Origin: Gordionus sp. m RMFG-2023 | Taxonomy: Eukaryota > Nematomorpha > Gordioida > Chordodea > Parachordodidae | Direction: 5' to 3' | Length of the DNA stretch: 64,000 nt | Assembly: GCF_954871325.1 (NCBI RefSeq) | Contig: NC_088775.1 | Coordinates: forward strand, 87,025,561 to 87,089,560 | Shown: one piece after another, positions 37,774 through 48,953 of the stretch | Position numbering within the stretch: position 1 is the stretch's first letter | How the letters are laid out: the number at the start of each line of letters is the position of its first letter | The notes under the pieces: generated by a model | Told to the model about the DNA's origin: nothing | What the model saw: only the letters and a program-made list of their open reading frames with translations | Database searches by the model: none | Made by a program: the position numbers and the translations under genes

Positions 37774-38072
37774 TACAGAAATAGCTGCGTGTCAAATAGC
37801 ATAGGTACCCTATTTCCATTGAAGTCTATTATTACCCTAGGACAAGGATCATGTATTACCTCGTCTTGTATCATCCTTACATTCCCAATTATATTTCTTT
37901 GTCTTCGTGAATACATTTTGTTTATTTCCAATACCCCCCTCTCTTGGCCCCATGTATCTTTTTTTTTACCATCATATAGTCACAAATTAGCACAATCCCT
38001 TGCCACATGTCCCCTTTTTCGACATCGGAAACATTCCACGGTTTGATCTTCAACTCCCTCTGGAAATACTCC

Positions 38073-38600
38073 TCATCTCCCAACTCGGGCATCCTCAATG
38101 GTTCGCACAGCTGAAGTATTAGGTCCCATTACTCTCTGGGGAAAACCTCCTCGAGTATTATAATTTCCCGTGTTACATTCTTCCTTCTTGTGACCAAATC
38201 TTCCGCAACCTGCGCATCGTAATTTCTCTTGTTTTCCTGGACAATAAGGGGCTATATGACCAAATCTACCACATTCGAAACACTTTGCCTCCCTACAATC
38301 TCTGACCATATGTCCTTGTCTTCCACAATTATATTAATTCATTCTTCCCCTCACTCTCGAATCAAAACTGGGTCTTATTTCCCCTCTACGTCCCTGAGAA
38401 TCCTCTCTAGGTCCCCTATAAGGTCCCAACCTTTTATCACTATATACCTCCCTCCCATCAGGCCTACTTATTACTTTATCCACTTCACTCTCTGTCCATC
38501 CATTAATTAATTCTTGAACCGGCAACCATGTTACCTTTCCCATAACATCCTCCTCTCCATTATGCCCCTCTATTGTTAATGTCTGGCCCTTTATTCTCAC
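38073..38600 (-). pseudogene. Gag C-terminal region with zinc knuckles (Ty3/gypsy fossil)
   Basis: Two short frames hold CCHC knuckles CFECGRFGHIAPYC and CAGCGRFGHKKEEC, the nucleocapsid signature, after a hydrophilic segment with PVQELINGWTESEVDKVI. Upstream capsid sequence is short or unrecognisable to me. Confidence 0.75.
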
Positions 38601-38859
38601 GCTACGACTCTTCTACCCCAAATCAAACTACACATCCAAATCCCTAATATGAGTAGTGCTCCCACAATATTATATTGTAATTCCCAATATTTCATAAATT
38701 TAAAAGTTTTCATTTTCTCTCTACAAAAAGTTAACTAACATTTTTAATATAAAGAGTTTAACAATTTGCAACGTTAATAAATAAAATACTATGAGAATTG
38801 TAAACAAACCAAAGATGCAGCTCTACATATATCTTGTACGCCGTACAGAAATTTATTAA

Positions 38860-39500
38860 TCCGGTTTTCCTTTTTTTTTTAAAACCCTTTTTTATTTTTT
38901 ATGTTTCCTTATTAGTATAACTTCCGGTTTTCCTTCTTTTTTAAAACCTTTACAATGTTTCCTTATTATTATAAACTCCGGTTTTCCTTTTAAACTGTTC
39001 ACTATGTTTCCTTATTCTTATAATTTCAGGCTTCCTTCTTTTTTTTTTTACCGTTTGCTATGTTTCCTTATTCTTACAATTTCAGGTTTCCTTTTTTTTT
39101 TAAACCGTTTATTATGTTTCCTTATTCTTATAACTTCAGGTTTCCTTCTTTTTTAACCCGTTTATTATGTTTCCTTATTCTTATAACTTCAGGTTTCCTT
39201 CTTTTTTAAACCGTTTATTATGTTTCCTTATTCTTATAACTTCAGGTTTCCTTCTTTTTTAAACCGTTTATTATGTTTCCTTATTCTTATAACTTCAGGT
39301 TTCCTTCTTTTTTAAACCGTTTATTATGTTTCCTTATTCTTATAACTTCCGGTTTCCTTCTTTTTTAAACCGTTTATTATGTTTCTTTATTCTTATAACT
39401 TCAGGTTTCCTTCTTTTTTAAACCGTTTATTATGTCCTTATTCTTATAACTTCAGGTTTCCTTCTTTTTTAAACCTTTTACTATTTTCTTATTTAATATA
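38860..39500 (-). repeat. About 53-bp minisatellite in the leader of the Ty3/gypsy element
   Basis: Roughly eleven units of tatgtttccttattcttata plus a cttcaggtttcctt part and a T-rich tail; the middle units are almost identical. It lies between the primer-binding site and gag, so it is part of the element's untranslated leader. Confidence 0.9.
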
Positions 39501-39518
39501 AACTTTTTCCCGCAAAAT

Positions 39519-39531
39519 GTCGGGGTCACCA
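39519..39531 (-). other. Primer-binding site
   Basis: TGGTGACCCCGAC starts right after the 5' LTR on the minus strand and is complementary to a tRNA 3' end (GTCGGGGTCACCA). The identity of the tRNA is not determined. Confidence 0.75.
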
Positions 39532-39952
39532 CTATTTAAATCGTCTTAATTCTCCTATATTGAAATAGTTTCTTACTATTATCCTTTTTGTTTTATATAT
39601 ATATAAATATATTTTGTTTTTCTTTATTTTTACTTACGGTAGGTTTTTATTTGCTTTTTTATTCAATCAATAACATATATCACAAAAAAGAAATATAATA
39701 TAACAAAAAAACATATCATAATTATTTTATTTCTTTTGCTTCCATTATATATTCACTTTCTACCCCCTCATCGTTATTCATCACAAAACGAAAATAAAAA
39801 TAATAATAAACAATTTTTCCCTTTTCGATAAAAAAAACATAATAATAATAATTCTTTCCTTTTCGATAAAAAAAACAATAATAATAATAATTGATATAAC
39901 TTTCATAATGTTTCTCGTTTTTCATAATGTTCCTCGCTATTGTTCCTCGACA
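39532..39952 (-). repeat. 5' LTR of the Ty3/gypsy element
   Basis: Starts TGTCGAGGAAC at 39952 and ends AATAG at 39532 on the minus strand. Nearly identical to the 3' LTR except for repeat-number changes. Confidence 0.9.
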
Positions 39953-39956
39953 AGAC

Positions 39957-40340
39957 CCTGACCCACTTTTCAATTTAACTAATTTTTGTCTCTCTTTTAT
40001 GAAACAATCTCTCAAATTTTTCCAGAGAGATTTGAGAGATGTTACTAAAAATTTATAAATATAATATGTATGCATAATTATTACCAGTCGTCTTATACTC
40101 TTCAGCTAATAATACCCAAACTTTGTTCTTGTAATTATTATTTTTATATAAATGATGGTGCTTATTATATAAGCACTCATATTCTTTAACTGAAAGAATA
40201 AATAAAGATTTATCTATTTTCTAAAAAAAAATTAAATTTAAATAATCATAATTTTAACTTGATCCTTTGGTTTTATATCATCAAAAAAGGTTGTCATTGA
40301 ATTCATTTCAATTAATAAAAAATTAGCGCTAAATTTAAAA
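39957..40340 (-). pseudogene. Harbinger MADF-type partner gene, 5' part (copy A)
   Basis: Minus-strand exons equal copy B at 40930-41190: YECLYNKHHHLYKNNNYKNK then VWVLLAEEYKTT, a short intron, then SLKSLWKNLRDCFIKERQKL up to KLKSGSGS, where the LTR element begins. The remaining MADF residues (HQITWPFYHDML) lie on the other side at about 32285-32314. The frame continues into LTR sequence, giving a chimeric but meaningless tail. Confidence 0.75.
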
Positions 40341-40915
40341 GTAGCGCAAAATCAAAGATTTTAAGCTATATTCACCAAAATCTGTATTTAACGAAGCACT
40401 ATTTCAAAATCTCGCGATAAACACAAAATGATTTGTTTGGAAAAAATCGCGGCGATTTGCTTTTGCGATTCAAATCGCGCGATTGATAACTATGAATGCG
40501 ATATAATATTTACTGTATTTTGTATTTATCGCGTCTAAATCGCGATCGCAATCGCGCTACAATTTTTCACTATGAATTCAGGGTAACATAAATTTTAAAA
40601 AAATATATCAATAGAAAATTGACACATAATCTTGGCTCAAAAATCTTTGGTTCTCGATTATTTGCACTTAAAATATCTGAAAACCTAGTCGGTGTAGTTT
40701 ATTGGAATTTTCTAACGTCGAGCTACTTCAAAAATTATTTCAAATCGTCTTAAATTGTTTGAAGTTGATTCAAAGCAAGAGTAGACAGGGAAGCCGGAGC
40801 TACTTTTAAATTTAGCGCTAATTTTTTATTAATTGAAATGAATTCAATGACAACCTTTTTTGATGATATAAAACCAAAGGATCAAGTTAAAATTATGATT
40901 ATTTAAATTTAATTT
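40240..40915. repeat. Inverted repeat joining Harbinger copies A and B
   Basis: Arms about 40240-40340 and 40800-40915 are near-perfect reverse complements (for example tttagcgctaattttttatt), and homology continues outward as the two MADF genes. The middle contains copy A's right terminal repeat (to 40583) and about 210 bp of unrelated sequence before copy B starts. Confidence 0.85.
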
Positions 40916-40929
40916 TTTTTTAGAAAATA

Positions 40930-41353
40930 GATAAATCTTTATTTACTCTTTCAGTTAAAGAATATGAGTGCTTATATAATAAGCACCATCATTTATATAA
41001 AAATAATAATTACAAGAACAAAGTTTGGGTATTATTAGCTGAAGAGTATAAGACGACTGGTAATAATTATGCATACATATTATATTTATAAATTTTTAGT
41101 AACATCTCTCAAATCTCTCTGGAAAAATTTGAGAGATTGTTTCATAAAAGAGAGACAAAAATTAGTTAAATTGAAAAGTGGGTCAGGGTCTGACCATCAA
41201 ATCACCTGGCCTTTCTATCATGATATGCTATTCATGGTAGAAACCATTACACCTAGGTCTCAAAAGTCCTCTTTAGATAAAGAGGACTCTAGTTCTATAG
41301 AGGTTCATGATATTTTTAATGAAATGACAGGGGAGAATGATTGTAAAATATAG
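40930..41353 (+). CDS. MADF-domain protein of Harbinger copy B
   Basis: Exon from about 40925 (after ttttag) to 41060 encodes LFTLSVKEYECLYNKHHHLY and VWVLLAEEYKTT. A 41-bp intron follows, then from about 41100 SLKSLWKNLRDCFIKERQKL, then SGSGSDHQITWPFYHDMLFM. The spaced Trp/Leu residues and WPFY.DML ending are the MADF (Myb/SANT-like) DNA-binding domain that accompanies Harbinger transposases and helps bring the transposase to the nucleus and DNA. After 41353 (TAA) further exon-like blocks (41385-41470, 41680-41790) match copy A and may be reached by splicing. The first Met is not identified. Confidence 0.7.
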
Positions 41354-42061
41354 CATTTTAATTGAAAATATATTAATTATTTAGGTGATTTCATTGATAC
41401 TGACAATACATCAGATGTTACAGTTATTAATAAAGATTCTGTAACACTAAATCTTAATGATTCTGGTAATTAATATTCTCTAAAAACTTATATTATTTAT
41501 ATTTAAGAATCTATACCCTGTGTTGCATCTTGTTCGTATTATAAAAATCCTAAGAGAAAGAATAATCATATGGGTAATTTATATTTTTTAATTTTTTGAT
41601 AACTTTTAAATAGATGAATACAGGGACATAATTAAATTAGAAAAAGAAAAAACATTAATGAAATTGGAATTGCTTAAAAATAAACCTATTGAATATGTAT
41701 ATGATGGAATATGTATAATGTTACAACAAAAATTAGATATTTCTACCATACAGGAAAAAAAGAGATATCAAAGAAAATATTTGATATTATAAACGATTAA
41801 TGATTAAAATTATTTTGTAAATATTTTTGTATTAGAAATATATATTTTGTTAATATTTATATTATTTGAAATAAAAATTTTGTGAAATACATTGAATGAT
41901 ATAATTATTCCCAAAAGTCCTGCTATAATTAAACTTTGTACTGAGTTTGGTAATTAATAATGAAATATATAATATTTATAATGAATGATCTTTTTCATAG
42001 AGAAAGTTTAAGGACATTGGTTATTTTTGTTTACTTGCTTTATAAAAATATTTTAAATAGA

Positions 42062-42702
42062 TGAATTTTTCTAATTCTGCAGTGTTTTCCATCAATACAT
42101 CCCACACAATTTGGTAAATTCCAATTCACCTCAAACTCCTTTTAAATAATAATATATATAATATACACTATATTATACCTTTGCTATCCTCTCAAAGTCA
42201 GTGAGAGTAGGTGGTGGCATATGTTTACCTACCAAAGTTTGCCATATAGCTTGGCAGGTTGTGCTAATTTTTCTGGACTGTAGATCTGCCTATTTTGAAA
42301 GAATAGGCCAAAGTAGGGTATCTACAGCCTGTTGCTAAATATCTAAATAAAAAATATATTCAAATAATAAATTGCTTTATTTTTACCTTAAACAAATCAT
42401 AAGCATTTCTTCTACACTTATAGGATGTTTAATGAAATTTGTACGTTTAGTATATAATAATGGTTTTATATATTTTAGAATATAATAAAATGTCTCCTAA
42501 ATTAAAATAAATTATAGATAAAATAGAATAAAATTACCTTTGTCATTCTCATATAGTTAAAAAATTTTGGGTCATTTTTTAATAGTTTTGGAAAAAGAAT
42601 GTAAAATTCACCTTCCTTTCTTTTATTAATATTAAGATTATTTAATCTTCTACTCTTCAACATCATTCTGTAAAAAAATAATAATTTGAGGATGGCTACC
42701 AT
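42062..42702 (-). pseudogene. Harbinger transposase 5' exons, deleted copy B
   Basis: Minus strand, matching copy A exons 1-4 as far as IDGKHC; the rest is missing by a 1.06 kb internal deletion, so two of three catalytic acidic residues are lost. Exon 1 (42702 downward) starts with the same Met and is nearly identical. It may be moved only by enzyme supplied in trans. Confidence 0.8.
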
Positions 42703-42832
42703 TTTTAATGAATATAAAGTCGTATCCGCAGAAACGGTGCCTGTTTAACAATCGCTTTGCAAAATGAATGAAAATCGCGATATCGCGTCTAAATCGCGAT
42801 CGCAATCGCTCTTCACTATGAATTCAGGGTCA

Positions 42833-43630
42833 ATAATCCAAGCTATGTAGTAAATTAATATTAATTCAAATAAATACATGTAAGACTTGAAAATTAAATA
42901 CTTACATAGTGATTAAAAAATTTAAAATCTATGTCTTATTAAATTAGAGGACTTTTTTATAAATGATTTTGTCTTGTAAGCTCAATAAAATATAATTCTA
43001 TATAATGATAAATAAAAAGTTTGATTTTTTGAGACTGCTAGAAATATATTAGTATTGTTTTTTATTAAAATATAAAGTTAGCTATCAATCATTTCACCAT
43101 CTATCTTATTTCAACTTAAAAAATTTAAAATACATCATCTTAAATCTGTAAAATATAATTTAAATTTCAAAATTACTATATCATGTTAAAATTAAAATAT
43201 GACAAATTTAAAAATAATATTTAATTTGAAATATAAAATACATCATTTAAATCTGTATAATATCATTTAAACTTTAAATTATAATATCATTTTAAAATTA
43301 TAAAATATTTTTTTTATTTTATACATAATTTTAGCAGTAAGCAAAGGGTATAAATTATTAATTACCAATACATGAATTTTAACTTTTATTATTACATTCA
43401 CATTCCAATAATGATTAAGTAATTTGATACAAACAAAACAAATATTTTAACACATGTGATGGTGGTGACAATTATAAATAAATAGATTAATAAGGATAAT
43501 GTGTTATTGAAAATTATCAAAAAAAATGAATATGCTTTTATGGGGATAAATATTTTAAAAATTAACAAATTAATCAAAGGAAAATAAAGATTTACTAAAA
43601 ACAAATTATAAATTAATTTTTCTAATTGTT
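42833..43630. other. AT-rich spacer between Harbinger B and the U2 gene
   Basis: No exon or element seen; includes short tandem similarity near 43110-43330 (taaaatacatcattta-type units). Confidence 0.5.
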
Positions 43631-43758
43631 TGGGCCACTCCTAGATGTACTGCAATACCAGGTTGACCCTTAGGAGAGGGATAGGCAAGCCCAGAGCACC
43701 TCTCCAAAATCTCCAAAAATGAGTTTAATATACTGGTCCCCATTAGGGGACGTACCAG

Positions 43759-43781
43759 ACATTAAGCTGATAAGAACAGAT
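43759..43781. repeat. Target-site duplication, 3' side, of the U2 insertion
   Basis: 23 bp of U2 (nucleotides 39-61) identical to 49184-49206. Long direct duplications of the target are normal for target-primed reverse transcription. Confidence 0.93.
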
Positions 43782-44199
43782 TATTTATTTTTAAAAAAAA
43801 GATATGTAAAAAAAAATATTCCAAATAGCATTTCAATGATATGATATATGATAATAAACATATGTAATACATGCGATGTAATATGATAAGCGATATATAT
43901 ATATATATGTTCTATATATAAAAAAAAAATACCGGCGAAAATAGAATAGCAAAGTAAGCGATATTATAAAACGAATATAATTAAACGCGATATAAAAGTA
44001 GAGAAGTCAATAAGACGCGCGATATTAAAAATAAATATAAATAAAAACGCGATGTCGTCTGAATCACTGCCTCCTACCATTCATCCTCCCCGAAATAAAC
44101 TGATGATAGAGATTGCAAGATCCTTTAATGACGTCAGCGACGATTAGTTTCCGAAGCATCTTCCCGTAGGTCTTGGCACAGATACGTCTTATTAAGAAA

Positions 44200-44970
44200 T
44201 CATTTTTTGCGTACCAGGGACCCAACCACTATCGGCACGACATCTACCGATGAGTAAGTTTGCTTCAGAAACTGCACTATCCCTTGATACTTAGCTATCT
44301 TCTCGTTGTAAGCTGCGTCCAAAGAAGCTAAGCGATTATCAAAGGGAATAGTGACGTCTATAAAGGCTTGATTGCCTTTCGCTATCACCAGGTCCGGTCT
44401 CAGGAGTGTATCGTCGACGACTTGATTCTCCGCAAGAATTGAGAATTCTGCAGCTACGGTCGTTTTAAGTCGTTCGACGACGGCGTCGTGGCGTTCTACC
44501 ATCCAACGCGAGTACCTCATGCAATGATTCAAGACGTGTGGGAGGGTTTCGTTTGATTGTCCACACCTCCTACAACGCGGGTCTCTTGAACAGCCTGGTC
44601 TCGCGTTTAATGGTAGTTCGTTGAGTCTAGCCCGGTGTATAAATCTCCATTCACGAAATGAGGTGTATTGTCCACTTGTGAGGAAGAAATGACTTGCCGG
44701 GTGTTGACCAACACACTCCATGACTTTGCCCTGGTTCCTCAGCTCCCGAAGTTCCCGGTCCCTCTGTGACCTCATCGCCTCTCTCAATCGCTTTACCACC
44801 AACCTACGACAATGTGGATCCAGCACAAAATCGTCCTTTGTCAACGTAAAAACTCCATCAACCAACCTCCACCTCACTATGAGCCTCAACGAAGCCTGAC
44901 GGGCCCTTGTCCATGCATTCCTATAGGGGTTTGCTGAGTTTTTGAAGCGCTCATCATTTACCTTAGATAG
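44200..44970 (-). pseudogene. CCHC finger and restriction-like endonuclease of the U2-inserted element
   Basis: In the same frame as the reverse transcriptase but after one TAA at 44971-44973. It contains CRRCGQSNETLPHVLNHC (CCHC finger) and then the endonuclease core: LLRPDLVIAKGNQAFIDVTI supplies the PD and D/T acidic motif, followed by a Lys-containing helix (YNEKIAKYQGIVQFL). This enzyme nicks the target to prime reverse transcription, and with the N-terminal fingers sets site choice. Without the stop the domain looks complete. Confidence 0.85.
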
Positions 44971-46350
44971 TTAGTCTGCGATGTCAGCCGATGATACATC
45001 CATCAAGAGCTTTCCAGTCCGACTGGCGACGGTGTCTCCAAGCTCTGCAAGAGCCAACTCTTTGACGAGGGGATCCTTTGAGGTCAAAAGCTTGAAGGCA
45101 TTGTCGATCCGATAAATATCACTATCCTCAGCCATCAGCGGGATTCCGATAGCACCTAACTTCCGCGACCCGTACAGGTAGTTGTTAGCCGCAGATAGGG
45201 GAAGAGCTAATAAGGACTTTAGTATTATACGAATCTCCTTGTCCACCTTGTCGCAGGCCGTCTTAGCGAGGAGGTCACATCGCATTGGAAAGCTTAGTGT
45301 GGGGAAGACAAACGTTTTGATGGCGTCTATCTTCTGCCACGGGGCTAACTTAGATCCGCTGATTTTCTGGGTAATCTCCAAGGTTCTGTTATTATTATCA
45401 TATTTATCACAAAGGAATCCTGTTGGTTTACCCAGAAAGGCTTCTGACTCACCCTCTTTCAGGTACCTGAGCCGACCGCTATTGATTTTAAAGGTGCTTT
45501 CGCGGACCCCGACTGGAGCTTGCCCACTAAAATGCATTACGGCGCACTTTCCAGGATTTAGCGATAGTCCAATTCTTTCGCAGTCATAAGCCACGATATC
45601 GAGTCTCCGCTGCAGATCGCCGGCGAAGCCCGTCAATAACACAATATCGTCTGCGTATGCAAGAGTGGTAGAGTCAATCGGATCAGTCTCTTGCCTTTGC
45701 AGTAGCGGATCTATGGCGATGTTGAATAAGATGCCGGAGAGCGGACATCCTTGCTTAACGCCCGAGCAGAAGGTTATCTCCTCCGTAAGCCCATTGTTGA
45801 GGATGAAGCGAGTTCTTGACCCATTGTATAGATCCTTCACCATGTCAACCACACGCTCATTAGCCCCAACACTCCTGAGACCAGATAGCATCGCCAGATG
45901 GGGTATGGAATTGAATGCGCTTGCTAAATCGAGCCAAGCCACGCACAACTCCTTCTTCGATCTTCTCGCCTCCAATATATTGTTTTGGAGCACGAAGTTA
46001 TGCTCGAAGACCCCATCATAGGGCATGAACCCTTTCTGCCCTCTGGAGATAAGGCCGTTATCATCCACGTGAGTAGATATCCGCTTGGCTAGAAGACCAG
46101 TGTACGTCTTGTATATACAGTTGTTTAACGATATCGGTCTCCAATTGAGGATATCTGCTTGATCACCTTTCTTGTGGATGAGCACGGACACAGACTGCTT
46201 CCAAGAGTCAGGAACCCTACCATGCTTGAGGCATACATTGAAGATGTGGGTTAACAATATAGCCTGCGGGTCAAGTCTCCTCCAATTGTTAAAGGTCAGT
46301 TGATCAGGACCCGGCGCAGAGTTGTTGCCACGCTGTAACTGGAGGGATAC
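44971..46350 (-). pseudogene. Reverse transcriptase domain of the U2-inserted element
   Basis: The frame opens at about 46350 with NNSAPGPDQLTFNNW and runs to TAA at 44971. Motifs in order: PDSWKQSVSVLIHKKGDQ, LNWRPISLNNCIYK, AWLDLASAFNSIPH (catalytic Asp), SGVKQGCPLSGILFNIAIDP, LAYADDIVLLTG (catalytic Asp pair), GLSLNPGKCAVMHFSG, then a thumb and linker. All three catalytic Asp residues are present. Sequence style is of R2/NeSL-type elements and unlike APE-type LINEs. Upstream, 46440-46655 encodes DAKAVQKLYNINRKRAVR, the segment before RT in these elements, in a different frame. Confidence 0.88.
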
Positions 46351-46709
46351 TTCCTCCGCTGTATGCTATCTCCGGGATGCCGTAGATTGACGTATCGCAG
46401 CTCGCTGCTATCCCGATTGTTGCTTCGAAGAGTATTACAGCGAGGGGAGGAACCTTCGACAATATGGCGGACTGCCCTTTTCCGGTTAATGTTGTAAAGC
46501 TTTTGGACTGCTTTCGCGTCACAAGCGATATTGTTGCGGTCCACCGGATTGCCTGAATTCTCCGTGTTATCATTATCATTTCCAGGTGTCCGGGCTCTGC
46601 AACCTCGAGGCCATATCCGTAGTATTTCGTGGGCCGTCGAGATCAAGTCGTCCATGACCGCAGTAAACGAGGTCGACTTCCTCTACTGCAGGTGTGTTCA
46701 GGAACCGCT

Positions 46710-48404
46710 CTATTCTCTCAACAAATGGCAGCATCGGAGTGGTGTCCCACGTGGCATGGAACTCCTTGTTGATGGAGCTGCCCTCCTTGTTGATGGAGAC
46801 TCCTGGGATACAACCACGTCAACGTCATCATCGGTACTCAACGCCTCATATTGGTTCGTAGCTAATGGTATCCCAATGACCGAGTTGAGACGATTGGACG
46901 AATGGGTCGGGAAGAAGACACGACCAATGGGAGGCCTAGTGCTGCGATTCGGAGCAGGCGAAGAGGGACCATGGATTTGTGGACGAATTCTGGCTCCTGG
47001 AATGATACCATCCGAGTTGGGTCGATTGGACGGATAGTTCGGGAAGACGACACGACCAGTGGGAAGCCTAGTGCTGCGATTCTGGGCAAGCGTAGGGGGA
47101 CCATGGATTTGTGGACGAGATCTGGCTTCTGGAACGATACCTTCCGAGTTGGGTCGATTGGACGGTTGATTCGGGAAGAAGACACGACCAATGGGAGGCG
47201 TAGTGCTGCGGTTCTGGACAGGCGCAGGGGGACCATGGATTTGTGGACGAGGTCTGGCTCCTGGAATGATACCATCCAAGTTGAGTTGAATGGACGGATG
47301 ATTTGGGAAGAAAATCCGCCGAATTAGGGACCTAGTAATGGGATCTGAGGTGGGCGGAGGGGGACCATGAATATGTGAACGAGGTCTGGGTACTGGAATG
47401 ACACCACCCGAGTTAGTTCGATTGGACTGATGGTTCGGGAAGAAAGTGCGACGAATTGGGGGTCTAAATATACGATTTGGAACGGGAGATGAGACGACAT
47501 GGGTTTGTGGATGGGGTCTGGGTGCTGGTCGTCTAACGTGGGCATTTGGTTGAAAGAGGTGGACAGCCTGGTCGGGCCTGGGACGCGTACGGGCGTCAGG
47601 TTGAACTCTTGTACGGGCTGAATTGAGCGGATTAGGTTGAAGTTGAGCGGAAATAGAACTATTAGGCTGGATCGTCCCCTGAGAATGTTGGGATTGTCGA
47701 GAGATGCGAGCAGGTTGGTGGTAATGTGCGATGATGCGAGGCTGAATTGGATATGGAGGAAACTGGAATTCGTGGATCGGCGGGCGAGAAGAAGCCACAA
47801 AGGAATGATGCTGAGTACGGTTCTGACTTATAATATCGGTATGAATTGGCCTCAGGATTTGAGTTTGTGTATGAGATGGCCAGGAAGTGGGGGAAGATCT
47901 TGGGGGTGGTTCCTCATCGATGACTAGCCTTGGTGGGGAAGGCGAGATACTTGGCGAGTAGGCGAGGGCTCCAAATGTATTGCTTTGCGCTGGGGAGCTT
48001 AGGGTACGGTAACCCATTCTTGGGCCGGTGTACGATAAAGGAGTTTGAAACTCTGATGAGGGGGTTATAGCCACCGAGAGCAGCGGACTTGGAGGTGGTG
48101 ACAATGCTGGAAAGTCGGACTCGTAATTAGCTCTAAACGGTGTAGACTGTGGAGTAAGATGAGCTATGGCCCGAGTTACGATTACGGGAGTCGTTTGATC
48201 GGAGTCTCCGCGCAGTACCAATTGTTCTCGTGTATCGGAGTTCTGTGATGTAATCCGTGGTTGAAGATACCATGAGGACACCAATGGGGTTGGGAGAGTG
48301 CAGGAAGATTGGGCGGCACGTCTCGTTGACCATATATTGGGAGAGCCAATGTTAGCCATCGGACTCCGGTATCCGATAATACGGGGAGGTGAATGGCATG
48401 GCAC
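46710..48404 (-). pseudogene. Pro/Arg-rich linker region of the U2-inserted element
   Basis: A 564-codon frame rich in Pro, Ser, Arg and His, without a folded domain that I recognise. Its C-terminal third holds 44-residue repeats. It shares the frame of the zinc-finger part upstream and is separated from it by one TAA at 48423, so both were probably one protein. An RNA-binding or particle-forming role is possible but speculative. Confidence 0.7.
46877..47500 (-). repeat. 132-bp in-frame tandem repeat, four to five copies
   Basis: The marker gggaccatg recurs at 46965, 47097, 47229 and 47361, exactly 132 bp apart; a fifth, diverged unit ends near 47500. Each unit encodes about 44 residues of the type PIGRVFFPNHPSNRPNS, then DGIIPGARPRPQIHGPPAP. 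Multiples of three are kept, which points to selection on the protein while the array grew. Confidence 0.93.
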
Positions 48405-48422
48405 GGAACGAGTTGGTATCGA

Positions 48423-48953
48423 TTACTGGGTAACTACATCATGTTGGTTAGTATTATGAGAGGCACTGTTAGTAATCCAGGCCAAATGTGGATTCTCATT
48501 GAGGTGATGTATAGAAATATCCAGCGGGCTGGCGGGAGTTAGGATAGGATGGGTCATTCCCTCCAGACTTGCTACTGAATCTAAAATCGGGTCAGGCCTG
48601 TGGGAAAGATTGCATGCACGAACGTGGTTTCTAAGTCCTTTCGTAGAAAGAAAAGAACAGCTACATCTTCCACACGCATAAAGGAAGGTCGTTGGTGGTC
48701 TCGCCACTTCGGGGGGTCCCGAGCACCGGTGTTTAGATGGATATGCCCCTATACCTGCGTCACACCTTGAACATATGTTGGACGTTTCGATTTCAAGATG
48801 GTGATCACGACGCAGATGTTTAAGCAACGAGTGTCGCTGGGCTGTCGACTCAAGGCATCTAAATACCTTGCCACATCCAATCACCGGGCAATTATAATGG
48901 TCGGGCGCGGGGAAATAATATATTAAAATGTTTTCAATTAAAATTGGTTGCAT
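48423..48953 (-). pseudogene. N-terminal zinc-finger domain of the U2-inserted element
   Basis: A 176-codon frame with three finger-like units: CPVIGCGKVF with a final HLRRDH (CCHH), CSRCDAGIGAYPSKHRC, and CGRCSCSFLSTKGLRNHVRAC. Such N-terminal fingers bind the target DNA in R2-type elements; here the expected target is U2. Starts with Met at 48953, about 230 bp inside the element. Confidence 0.82.

Larger units (their letters stand above)
32319..39952 (-). mobile_element. Ty3/gypsy-type LTR retrotransposon, full length, broken
   Basis: A 7.6 kb element on the minus strand with LTRs at 39532-39952 (5') and 32319-32784 (3'). The direct AGAC at 32315-32318 and 39953-39956 is its 4-bp target duplication. 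A primer-binding site follows the 5' LTR and a purine tract precedes the 3' LTR. Order gag, protease, reverse transcriptase, RNase H, integrase is Ty3/gypsy. A further zinc-knuckle ORF follows integrase. The LTRs differ by only a couple of substitutions plus repeat-number changes, so insertion is recent. The coding region is not fully continuous, with a few breaks. It sits inside the MADF gene of Harbinger copy A. Confidence 0.9.
26933..40583 (+). mobile_element. PIF/Harbinger DNA transposon, copy A, with two later insertions
   Basis: The ends are inverted repeats (left CCATGAATTCATAGTGAA, right ttcactatgaattcaggg) flanked by direct TAA at 26930-26932 and 40584-40586, the 3-bp target duplication typical of this superfamily. 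Subterminal gcgattgcgatc motifs recur, including a palindrome near 26955-26980. Contents: a transposase gene on the plus strand (27060-28598) and a MADF-domain partner gene on the minus strand (29100 to about 40340). The partner gene is split by two insertions: 29630-32275 (9-bp target duplication) and 32319-39952 (4-bp target duplication). Removing them on paper leaves an element of about 3.4 kb, a normal size for two-gene Harbingers. Confidence 0.88.
40797..42829 (+). mobile_element. PIF/Harbinger copy B, inverted, deleted and 5'-truncated
   Basis: Right end ctatgaattcaggg stops at 42829 followed by tca. The left terminal repeat is absent; homology to copy A begins abruptly near 40797. Transposase sequence matching copy A 27703-28762 (about 1.06 kb, covering the exons with the second Asp and the Glu) is missing, with the joint near 42070. 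The MADF gene is present. Close similarity to copy A suggests modest age. Confidence 0.82.

Noticed and set aside
32319-39952. An envelope gene in the ORF after integrase
   Set aside because: No signal peptide, furin-like site or transmembrane segment; it holds a zinc knuckle instead.
39722-40075. A 117-codon frame that looks like one MADF protein with a Tyr-rich tail
   Set aside because: It is a chimera of the MADF exon and the LTR that interrupts it; the tail is LTR sequence.
46862-47327. Overlapping frames on both strands in the 132-bp repeats
   Set aside because: Shadows of the repeated retrotransposon linker; only the minus frame continuous with the zinc fingers makes sense.
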